From Ignavibacteria bacterium (GTDB taxonomy: Bacteria > Bacteroidota > Ignavibacteria > Kapaibacteriales > UBA4661): a stretch of DNA of 64,000 bases. Below the pieces are notes generated by a model, which saw nothing but the letters and a program-made list of their open reading frames with translations, had not been told where the DNA came from and did not search any database. Each line of letters opens with the position of its first letter. The stretch's first letter is position 1. The stretch covers positions 1 through 64,000 of the forward strand of contig JACVZY010000004.1 in assembly GCA_014654705.1 (NCBI GenBank), in the 5' to 3' direction. The position numbers and the translations under genes are program-made. This document shows, piece by piece, positions 28,023 to 35,956 of this stretch.

Positions 28023-30131
28023 TTATCGCCGTACCTGCAAGAGCCTGTGCGCACGTTCGTTTCCGGCTTGCACCACCACGCTGTATGTGCCATTGGGTAA
28101 CGTGTGAAGGTCTTGCTCTATATCGTGTACGCCTGAGGGAAGCTCACCAAGCGAGCGCTGTTGCATGAGACGACCAAGAGCATCGAAAATACTAATCTCT
28201 ATCATACCCGCTCTGGGTATATCCAGCGTCAGGCGTGTTCGGTCAAAAGCGGGATGCGGAGCGAAGGAAATTCCAATAGTGGCGGGCTGCGGCGCGGAGG
28301 TGCGGACGGAAACCGAAGAAGTGCTGCCGATGTTTGCTTTGAATACTCCGCTGCCACCCGTTCCGGCAAAGAGTGTGGAACCAATCACGGTAGGAGACCA
28401 GACTTTAGAATTCGTTAAGCCGTTGCTGACTGATTCCCATGTTATTCCGTTATCTGTCGAGCGAAATACTCCCTCGGCACTTCCAGCAAAGAGAGTGCTC
28501 CCGCTCATGGTGATAGAATTGAAATAAGCGTTTCTCAAGCCGTTACGGATTATTTGCCACGTTGTACCGTTGTCTGTCGAGCGAAAAATTCCGGCATCTA
28601 TCCTCGCAAAGAGTGCAGTGTTGTTGACGAGTAGTAGATTGAAAAAAGAACTTCTCAAGCTGCTACCGAGTGTTTGCCATGTTGTGCCGTTGTCTATTGA
28701 ACGTAGCACTTTACCGCCATTTGTTCCCGCAAAGACTATCGTCCCATTGACCGCAAAGGAAACAACATCGGTATTCATTAAGCCATTATTGACCAGTTGC
28801 CACGTTGTGCCGTTATCTGTCGAGCGATATACCCCACCTAGTGTCGCGGCAAAGAGCGTGGTTCCACTAACAACAAGAGACAGGACAGATGAGTACCTCA
28901 AGCCGTTGACTGCTTGCCATGTTGTGCCGTTGTCGGTCGAACGGAAAACACCGCTAGATGTAACTGCAAAGAGCGTGGTACCGCTCACAGCTAAAGAATA
29001 TATAATAGTCCTCGTCAAGCCGTTATTAACAGCTTGCCATGTTGTACCATTGTCTGTTGTGCGAAATACGCCGTTATCGTAAGTCGCCGCAAAAAGCGTT
29101 GTGCCGTTCACGGCGAAAGATTGAATATCTGTATTGATTAAGCCGTTATTGACTGCTTGCCACGTTGTGTCGTTGCCTGTCAAGCGAAGTACTCCATGAC
29201 CATTGGTCCCAGCAAAGAGAGTCGTGTCGCTGACGATGAGAGACTGGAAAAGGACATCATCAAAGCCGCTACTGATTGCTTGCCATGTAGCGCCACTATC
29301 CGACGAGCGAAAAACTCCACCCCCAGCACCATATGACCCTGCAAAGAGGGTTGTGCCACTCACGACGAGAGATCTGATTAATTTTTTTAAGCCTACATTA
29401 ACCCATGTAGCGCCGCTGTCCGACGAGCGAAAAACACCGCTTAAAGTTCCCGCAAAAAGAGTTGTTCCGCTGATGGCTAGAGAAGTGACAGAGTTGAAAT
29501 AGAAATTGTCCAAGCCTATGGAAACCCTTTGCCAAGTTATGCCATTGTCCGTCGAGCGATAAATTTCCGCGGGCTCCGTTCCCGCAAAGAGCGTGGTGCC
29601 GCTTACAGCGAAACACAAGACTGCGTAACTTGTCAAACCACTATTCACCCACGTAGTACCATTATCTACGGATCGGAATATGCCGCCTCTTATCCCAGCA
29701 AAAAGCGTAGAACCACTAACGGCGAGAGAAAAAACAGTGGAACCCGTTAAGCCGTTATTTACCGCTTGCCACGTTAAGCCATTATCCAAAGAGCGAAATA
29801 CACTGCCGTTGCCGATACCATCATTTACGCCAGCAAAGAGAGTCGTGCCGCTGACAGCCAGATCATCGATAAAAAAATTCGTTAAGCCACAGCTGACCCA
29901 TGTTGCCCCGTTATCCATTGAGCGGAATACACCACCAGGGGATGTCCCTGCAAAAAGCATAGTTCCATTTTTTGCAAAACACTTTACGTCGCCCCCATAC
30001 GGACCATTCGTCTGCTGCCATTGTACATCTTGAGCCTGTGCGGGGTACAGAGTGCAAAGAGACACAAACAGAATGAGATACAGTGCTGTTATTTGCGCTT
30101 TGGTATTGAGTATGTCAAGAGAAGTTTTCAT
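28023..30131 (-). CDS. Asp-box propeller protein with T9SS-like end
   Basis: A 702-residue protein. The signal peptide (ends PAQA, about 33) is followed by QWQQTNGPYGGDVKCFAKNG and 13 units of the pattern VSGTTLFAGT.GGVFRSTDNGTTWQAVNNGL. Unit 7 is degenerate (LTGNDTTW in place of STDNGTTW). The last 80 residues (ISFAPHPAFDRTRLTLDIP to GTYSVVVQAG) are a divergent T9SS sorting domain with HP in place of NP. The nucleotide sequences of the units are strongly similar to each other, so unequal recombination or conversion is possible. Upstream is the lipoprotein paralogue at 58 bp. Confidence 0.9.
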   Translation of the reverse strand: MKTSLDILNTKAQITALYLILFVSLCTLYPAQAQDVQWQQTNGPYGGDVKCFAKNGTMLFAGTSPGGVFRSMDNGATWVSCGLTNFFIDDLAVSGTTLFAGVNDGIGNGSVFRSLDNGLTWQAVNNGLTGSTVFSLAVSGSTLFAGIRGGIFRSVDNGTTWVNSGLTSYAVLCFAVSGTTLFAGTEPAEIYRSTDNGITWQRVSIGLDNFYFNSVTSLAISGTTLFAGTLSGVFRSSDSGATWVNVGLKKLIRSLVVSGTTLFAGSYGAGGGVFRSSDSGATWQAISSGFDDVLFQSLIVSDTTLFAGTNGHGVLRLTGNDTTWQAVNNGLINTDIQSFAVNGTTLFAATYDNGVFRTTDNGTTWQAVNNGLTRTIIYSLAVSGTTLFAVTSSGVFRSTDNGTTWQAVNGLRYSSVLSLVVSGTTLFAATLGGVYRSTDNGTTWQLVNNGLMNTDVVSFAVNGTIVFAGTNGGKVLRSIDNGTTWQTLGSSLRSSFFNLLLVNNTALFARIDAGIFRSTDNGTTWQIIRNGLRNAYFNSITMSGSTLFAGSAEGVFRSTDNGITWESVSNGLTNSKVWSPTVIGSTLFAGTGGSGVFKANIGSTSSVSVRTSAPQPATIGISFAPHPAFDRTRLTLDIPRAGMIEISIFDALGRLMQQRSLGELPSGVHDIEQDLHTLPNGTYSVVVQAGNERAHRLLQVRR

Positions 30132-30189
30132 CGTTGTTGTATGATAAGCGAAATCCGAGAGGAGTTTCAGAGTGATTCAAAATGTGGTT

Positions 30190-32034
30190 TTAGCGAAGCG
30201 GAAGGCGGTACACGCCGTTGTTTTGTGTTCCGGCAAAAACACTACTACCCATGAAGAAGAGTGATGTGATATTTTTAGGAGCCGTTTTGCCTTGATTCAT
30301 AGATGTCCACGTCGCGCCGTTGTCTTTAGAGCGAAATAACCCATCTGCAAATGTACCGGCGAAAAATACGGAATCATTTACCGCCGTCAGAGCAGTACAC
30401 CATTTTCCTACCATCTCGCCGCCGCTTATCGTCCATGTTTTGCCGCCATCGCGGGAGTAAAACGTATTGTCCGGGCTGGTTGTGGAGGCGATAATGGTAG
30501 ATTTATTAACGGCAAACCTCGTGTAGAAAAAAGTTGAGCCAGTCGGGATAATACCAGTTTGAGAAACTGCCCATGTCGCGCCGTTATCAACAGAGCGCAA
30601 AACCCCCTTAGAACTTGTTACCAAAATGCTTGAGCCTTGTATCGCAATGTTGCCAAGACCCGAAGCACCATTGGGAAAGGTCGTTTGCCGCCACGTTCTT
30701 CCGCTATCTTGCGAAAGAGAAATATCCACTGCTCCGGCGATAGCAATACTTGAGCCATTAACGCAGATGGCTCTCACATCAAAGTTTGTTGGTACGCCGC
30801 TCCATGAAGAACCATTGTCGGAAGAACGGTACATACCGGTGCCGGATTGACCTACACCAGCGAAAATGGTATTTCCAATAGAAGCAAGGCTCTGAATAGT
30901 AAAATTATTGAGGTTTCCATTAGTGCGAGTCCATGAAGCACCATTGTCTTGAGAGCGCATAAGTCCGCCGCCGCGTAAGCCTGCAAATAGCGTATTTCCT
31001 ACTGCCGTGATGCCCGTAACTGTTGGAGCGCTTAGTCCGCTATTTGATGTCGCCCACGAAGTGCCGCCATCGGTTGAGCGCAAAATACCTAAGCCCGAAG
31101 TCCCCGCAAAGAAAGTGGAGCCGACAAGACTTAGCATATTGATAGCGTTACCACCCAAGCCCTGCACCGATGCTATTCCCCATGTCGCTCCGGCATCTGT
31201 CGAGCGGAAAATGCCGTTAAATGTTCCGGCAATCATCGTTGAACCGCTGGCAACCATACTATACACATCAAGAGAGCGCAAGAGCGTCCATGATTGCCCG
31301 CTATCAAGCGAACGAGAAATGCCACTTCGGGTTCCGGCAAAGAGTGTCGTACCGACTACCACTAACTTGGGGGTATTACCAGGCGGAGAATTGGGAAGCA
31401 TAGACCATGATTGTCCGTTGTCATCGGAGCGCCAGAGCGTATTGTTTGCTACACTCGCAAAAATTGTGTTTCCTATCGTTACCAGTGAAAGAATCGTTCT
31501 ATTCGCTCCGGGAGTGATTGGAAGAGTGATAGTTTGCCATGTTTCTCCAAGATTGGTTGAGCGCATAATTCCTCCAGAACTGCCACCGGCAATAATAGTA
31601 GAGCCGATGACCAAAAATTCTTTCGGATACACACCGAAATTTGCGTTTTGTAATACTTGCCATGTCGTGCCGTTATCTTGTGAGCGAAGTAACTCCTTGC
31701 CCGCTAAATTTGTCGCGGCAAAGAATGTACTTCCGGATGACACCACAGCGCCGATATAGAGCTGCTCCGCATCCAGAGCTTTCCAGTTCAACCCATTGTC
31801 CTGTGACCGAAAAAGACCGCCATTGGTGGCAATAATTAACGTCGTGCCGGAGCTTGCGAGAGAACCAACAGTACCACCATTTACGCCCGTTAATTGCTGC
31901 CAATCTCCATTGCTCACTAATTCCAGCACACGCGGAATATCGCCTTGCAAGGGGTCTTTGCAGCTTTGCACATTCATCAAAAAGAGACAAGCGACCAGCA
32001 GGAGTGCTGGCTTCAGGAATGAGGAGGTTTTCAT
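30190..32034 (-). CDS. Asp-box propeller lipoprotein (second copy)
   Basis: A 614-residue lipoprotein with signal KPALLLVACLFLMNVQSC (Cys at about 25), followed by KDPLQGDIPRVLEL. The body starts GDWQQLTGVNGGTVGSLA and holds 13 Asp-box units (SQDNGLNW, SQDNGTTW, STNLGETW and so on), ending NNGVYRLPLR. It is a full-length paralogue of the gene at 20672-22522, and its first 40 codons are almost identical to those of the gene at 33793-35658. It follows the membrane-protein gene by 27 bp and precedes the T9SS propeller. Confidence 0.88.
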   Translation of the reverse strand: MKTSSFLKPALLLVACLFLMNVQSCKDPLQGDIPRVLELVSNGDWQQLTGVNGGTVGSLASSGTTLIIATNGGLFRSQDNGLNWKALDAEQLYIGAVVSSGSTFFAATNLAGKELLRSQDNGTTWQVLQNANFGVYPKEFLVIGSTIIAGGSSGGIMRSTNLGETWQTITLPITPGANRTILSLVTIGNTIFASVANNTLWRSDDNGQSWSMLPNSPPGNTPKLVVVGTTLFAGTRSGISRSLDSGQSWTLLRSLDVYSMVASGSTMIAGTFNGIFRSTDAGATWGIASVQGLGGNAINMLSLVGSTFFAGTSGLGILRSTDGGTSWATSNSGLSAPTVTGITAVGNTLFAGLRGGGLMRSQDNGASWTRTNGNLNNFTIQSLASIGNTIFAGVGQSGTGMYRSSDNGSSWSGVPTNFDVRAICVNGSSIAIAGAVDISLSQDSGRTWRQTTFPNGASGLGNIAIQGSSILVTSSKGVLRSVDNGATWAVSQTGIIPTGSTFFYTRFAVNKSTIIASTTSPDNTFYSRDGGKTWTISGGEMVGKWCTALTAVNDSVFFAGTFADGLFRSKDNGATWTSMNQGKTAPKNITSLFFMGSSVFAGTQNNGVYRLPLR

Positions 32035-32061
32035 AATGTGTAGAGGAAAGAAAAGAGAATG

Positions 32062-33507
32062 TTATCGTTCTTTAGGAGTAGAGAAGGTATGACGGATGCT
32101 GAGAATCGGAAGCGAATATCCCACGGGAAGCAAGTGCGGATAGGCAACACCCACAAGCCCCACAGGAGAAAACTCAACCTTTGTATTTTGTGCGAATTCA
32201 TCAAATATCGAGGGAGTGACAAGCGTACTACTCGCACCTTCCAGAAGGTTCGTTTGCGCTTGAAGTTCTGCCCGCGCTGCGGCTTGTCCGTAGGAAATCG
32301 CAAACCCAACTGTGCCGCCAAGCGCCGAAAGACCGAGCATATATTGCACCGCAACGTTGGGCGGACTGATAAGAAATGCTGCCAATCCTGTCAGCATACC
32401 GAGAGTAGTCGCTCCGGTGATAGCAGCGCCTTGATAATAGGTAAAGTCTTTATTGTTGATAAGCCAACTCCCGACCAAATACGAGCCAAGATGCGTCGCC
32501 AGTGAAGTCGCAACAAGGGCTTTCGGATCAATGGCATTTGGACTGGAAAGTGCGAGAAGAGCGGTCGGCAGCATAAGCCCGATTGGTGATAGTGCTCCAA
32601 AGACAAGTGCATCGCCATTTGCCCACGATTGTCCTTGAGAAAGTGCGTATCCAGCCGCAAAACCCGCACCCGAACCCAGCAGAGCACCACCACTGACGGC
32701 ATTGAGGTTTGTAGAAAAAATATATCCCAATCCCGCACCCGTTAATAAACCTGATGTTCCCAGTTCGGTAATGAGTGTGGTTTGTCCATAATTGAGCTGG
32801 AGTTTTTCTGCTACATATACGCCCAAGGCAGCTTCTATCACACCGGTTGCCACACCCGTTACCCATGAATCGGAGAATTTCGTGCTTTGTGCATTCGAAA
32901 AAAGCCCGCTTAATGCCAAACCATGCACTGTGCCGATGGTGAGACCATTTTCCAGCATGACCAGCGATGAGCGATTGAACCAAGGTTGCGAAACCGCCCA
33001 AATACTGCCGCCGCCGATGATAAGCGGCATCATTATACTGGTAGCGGGAAGAGGAGAAGAGCTACCTGCAGAGGCAATCAGCCCGACAAAACCATATCCA
33101 AGCCCCAGTGCGGTGTTTCCTACGGCAGTGCCGACTTTTTCAACATCAGCAAGTGTGATTTCTACATCAGGAATCGTCTTGCGGAGAGCCAGCACAAAGC
33201 GCTTCCGAAGGGCAAGCAGTTTGGGCAGATCCATTGCAATCATTTCACGTTGCGGCACATCATTGACGATATGAATTACTTCAAGCACATAGGAAGAATC
33301 GGGCTGCTGAAGCAATCGCGCACGAAGGAAATTGAGGTACTCTGGGAATAAATGGAGCTTACGTTCCTGTTCGGGACCAATAGTCAGAAACTTTCCTTCG
33401 GGGTCAAACGCGGCTTGGCGTTCCTGAGCAAAGAGTTTGCCGGAAGAAAAAAGAAATCCTGATAGACAAGCTACAAGACAAAAGGAGCACAGAAGGGCAC
33501 TCGGCAT
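32062..33507 (-). CDS. Glycine-rich exported membrane protein, unknown
   Basis: About 481 residues (ATG at 33507; another at 33519). It has a signal peptide ending near FAQERQ. A soluble N-terminal region of about 100 residues (LTIGPEQERKLHLFPEYLNFLRARLL...ALRKRF) comes before about 300 residues of Gly/Ala-rich hydrophobic segments (LGLGYGFVGLIASAGS, LSGLFSNAQ, GTSGLLTGAGLGYIF, AALGVYVAEKLQLNYGQ) and an 80-residue polar tail. The segments are short and glycine-rich, like a membrane channel or a glycine-zipper protein. I recognise no family. It is the first gene of the minus-strand run. Confidence 0.75.
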   Translation of the reverse strand: MPSALLCSFCLVACLSGFLFSSGKLFAQERQAAFDPEGKFLTIGPEQERKLHLFPEYLNFLRARLLQQPDSSYVLEVIHIVNDVPQREMIAMDLPKLLALRKRFVLALRKTIPDVEITLADVEKVGTAVGNTALGLGYGFVGLIASAGSSSPLPATSIMMPLIIGGGSIWAVSQPWFNRSSLVMLENGLTIGTVHGLALSGLFSNAQSTKFSDSWVTGVATGVIEAALGVYVAEKLQLNYGQTTLITELGTSGLLTGAGLGYIFSTNLNAVSGGALLGSGAGFAAGYALSQGQSWANGDALVFGALSPIGLMLPTALLALSSPNAIDPKALVATSLATHLGSYLVGSWLINNKDFTYYQGAAITGATTLGMLTGLAAFLISPPNVAVQYMLGLSALGGTVGFAISYGQAAARAELQAQTNLLEGASSTLVTPSIFDEFAQNTKVEFSPVGLVGVAYPHLLPVGYSLPILSIRHTFSTPKER

Positions 33508-33519
33508 CGTTGTACGCAT

Positions 33520-33792
33520 AATACAAAGGGGTTAAATTTTGAATGACGGAGATTTTTATCGTCAGGGCATCAGTCCTACTGCGCTTTTACAGAGAGCAAA
33601 GATAGTCGTTACTTGGCAAACAAAAGATACGAAAAACAGTATTCGGGCATCTGACAAAAAGCAATAATCCACAAAATCGAAAAACGTTTCAGAAAAAAAT
33701 GCTTATCGTACAAAAAAATGCTTGTGTCCTAAAATCGTTGCTTTGGCTTTATGGAGCGGCTTTCTTGTAGGACACGACCAAACGGAGAAGTG
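33520..33792. other. Intergenic region with duplicated 5' element
   Basis: 273 bp between the fifth propeller gene and the start of the run at 33507. 33647-33702 is closely similar to 35751-35808, with a perfect 24-mer TGACAAAAAGCAATAATCC... at 33652-33675 and 35759-35782. Both copies lie upstream of a minus-strand gene of this cluster, so this may be a shared promoter or leader element. Confidence 0.55.
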
Positions 33793-35658
33793 CTAATGGA
33801 ATTCTGCTTTGAAAACCCCGCCGCTACTTGTCCCCGCAAAAATAGTCCCATTGCCGCTAAAAGTGAGGGTACGGACAAAGGTATTTGCTAGCCCCGCATT
33901 CACCGATGTCCACGTTGTGCCGTTGTCCGAAGTGAGAAAAACCCCGTCATCTGTCCCAGCAAAAATAGTCCCAGTGCGGCTCACTGTGAAGGTATGGACA
34001 GAGGAACTTGTTAGCCCCGCATTCACCGGTGTCCACGTCGCGCCATTGTCAAACGAGCGGAAGACCCCGCCACCATCTGTCCCAGCAAAAAGCGCCCCAG
34101 TGCCGTTCACAGTGAGAGCATTGACAGAGGAACTTGTTAGTCCAGCATTCACCGATGTCCACGTCGCTCCATTGTCCGACAAGCGGAAGACCCCACCATC
34201 TGTCCCTGCAAAGATAGCCCCATTGCCGCTCACCGTGAGGGCGCGGACATATGGATTCGTTAGCCCTGTATTCGCAGGTGTCCAATTTGTCCCATTATCC
34301 GAAGAGCGAAAGACCCCACTACCTAATGTCCCAGCAAATAGGGTTCCCATGCGACTCACCATGAGGGCAAAGACATTGGTCTTATTTTGTAACCCCACAT
34401 TTACCGATGACCACGTCGTCCCATTGTCTAACGAGCGCAAGATCCCCAAAGGGTATGTCGCAGCAAAGAGCGTCCCCGTTCCGCTCACCGTGAGCGCAGA
34501 GACTGAGGAAGTATTCGGTAGCCCAGTATTCACTGGTGACCAGGTCTCACCGTTGTTCGACGAGCGAAAAAATCCACCATCTGTCCCAGCAAAAAGCGTT
34601 CCATTGCCGCTCACTGTGAGGGCATAGGTATAGGAATTCGTGAGTCCAGTATTCGCAGGTGTCCAATTTGCACCATTGTCCGACGAGCGGAAGACCCCGC
34701 CACCTAATGTCCCAGCAAAGAGCATCCCATTGCCGCTAAAAGTGAAGGCACGGACTGAGTTAGTTGCTAGCTCCGCATTCGCAGGTGTCCAATTTGCACC
34801 ATTGTCCGACGAGCGGAAAATCCCATTATAGAACGTTCCAGCAAAGAGCGTCCCATTGCTGCTCACCGTGAGGGCAAAGACAGCGATATTATTTCGTATC
34901 CCCATATTCATCGGTGTCCACGTCGTGCCATTATCCGACGAGCTGAAAACACCACCGTCTGTTCCAGCAAAGATAGTCCCATTACTGTTCACAGTGAGGG
35001 CATTTACATAGGAATTCGTTAGTCCAGCATTCACCTGTGTCCACGTCGCGCCATTATCGGAAGTGCGGAAAACACCACCTAATGTCCCAGCAAAGAGCGT
35101 CCCATTGCCGCTAAAAGTGAGGGCATTGACCGAGGTATTTGTTAGCCCCGCATTCATTGGTGTCCACGTCGCGCCATTATCGGAAGAGCGGAAACCGCCA
35201 TCGTTTGTTCCAGCAAAGAGCATCCCATTGCTGCTCACCGTGAGGGCAAAGACAGCGATATTATTTCGTATCCCCATATTCATCGGTGTCCACGTCGTGC
35301 CATTATCCGACGAGCTGAAAACACCACCGTCTGTTCCAGCAAAGATAGTCCCATTACTGTTCACAGTGAGGGCATTTACATAGGAATTCGTTAGTCCAGC
35401 ATTCACCTGTGTCCACGTCGCGCCATTATCGGAAGTGCGGAACAATCCGCCGTTTGTCCCAGCAAAAAGCGTTGTACTGTTTTGCACAAAACACAGAATA
35501 GTACCCCCATACGGACCATTGGTCTGTTGCCATTTCCCATTTAATTCCAACACACGCGGAATATCGCCTTGCAAGGGGTCTTTGCAGCTTTGCACATTCA
35601 TCAAAAAAAGATAAGCGACCAGCAGGAGTGCTGGCTTCAGGAAAGAGGAGGTTTTCAT
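33793..35658 (-). CDS. Asp-box propeller lipoprotein, chimeric
   Basis: A 621-residue lipoprotein whose first 40 codons match those of the gene at 30190-32034 almost perfectly (signal to C-KDPLQGDIPRVLEL). The body starts QQTNGPYGG, as in the T9SS-type paralogues, not the lipoprotein type. It has 13 Asp-box units (RSSDNGATWTPVNAGLT with spacer LTVSGNGTLFAGTDGGVF) and ends GVFKAEFH with no sorting domain. Units 1-2 and 4-5 are identical over a 220-bp DNA repeat. The start ATG at 35658 follows the same leader as the paralogue. Confidence 0.88.
   Translation of the reverse strand: MKTSSFLKPALLLVAYLFLMNVQSCKDPLQGDIPRVLELNGKWQQTNGPYGGTILCFVQNSTTLFAGTNGGLFRTSDNGATWTQVNAGLTNSYVNALTVNSNGTIFAGTDGGVFSSSDNGTTWTPMNMGIRNNIAVFALTVSSNGMLFAGTNDGGFRSSDNGATWTPMNAGLTNTSVNALTFSGNGTLFAGTLGGVFRTSDNGATWTQVNAGLTNSYVNALTVNSNGTIFAGTDGGVFSSSDNGTTWTPMNMGIRNNIAVFALTVSSNGTLFAGTFYNGIFRSSDNGANWTPANAELATNSVRAFTFSGNGMLFAGTLGGGVFRSSDNGANWTPANTGLTNSYTYALTVSGNGTLFAGTDGGFFRSSNNGETWSPVNTGLPNTSSVSALTVSGTGTLFAATYPLGILRSLDNGTTWSSVNVGLQNKTNVFALMVSRMGTLFAGTLGSGVFRSSDNGTNWTPANTGLTNPYVRALTVSGNGAIFAGTDGGVFRLSDNGATWTSVNAGLTSSSVNALTVNGTGALFAGTDGGGVFRSFDNGATWTPVNAGLTSSSVHTFTVSRTGTIFAGTDDGVFLTSDNGTTWTSVNAGLANTFVRTLTFSGNGTIFAGTSSGGVFKAEFH
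34851..35070. repeat. Perfect internal direct repeat, copy 1
   Basis: 220 bp identical to 35223-35442 at an offset of 372 bp (three propeller units). I compared the two stretches base by base and found no difference. It encodes Asp-box units 4-5 of the protein. Confidence 0.9.
35223..35442. repeat. Perfect internal direct repeat, copy 2
   Basis: Second copy of the 220-bp repeat at 34851-35070. It encodes units 1-2. Flanking units are clearly different, which points to recent copying of a segment. Confidence 0.9.
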
Positions 35659-35956
35659 ACGAGGAAAGAAAAGGGAACGATAGATAATGGATTTCGTCAA
35701 GGAGGAAAAGCACCGTCTATTGGCAAACTATGGCATCCAAAAACTTTGTGGCATCCGATGACAAAAAGCAATAATCCACAAACTGCAAAAGTGTTTCATA
35801 AAAAATGCACACCGAGCGAAAATATTTCGTATGGGCTGCACAGCCCGCATGAGTTCACGCCTCGGCGCAAACATTTTTTTCGCGCTCTTTGTTATCTGCC
35901 AATTTGGAGCGATATTGCGCCGCATATTTTCCTTTTCACTCACACATCAAAGCATT
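35659..35956. other. Divergent intergenic region
   Basis: 298 bp between the minus-strand propeller gene and the plus-strand peptidase. It contains the second copy of the duplicated 5' element (35751-35808). The reading frame of the peptidase is open upstream to 35831, but the stretch has no signal-peptide character. Confidence 0.5.

Noticed and set aside
33809-34627. 272-codon plus-strand ORF opposite the propeller gene
   Set aside because: It is a shadow of the Asp-box repeats: each unit reads as a repeated ...KTPPSVPAK... phrase on the other strand. The minus frame has a signal peptide and motifs.
34851-35442. CRISPR-like or mobile tandem array from the repeated segments
   Set aside because: The repeats are coding, in frame, and separated by further related propeller units. 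They are a protein repeat, not a spacer array.
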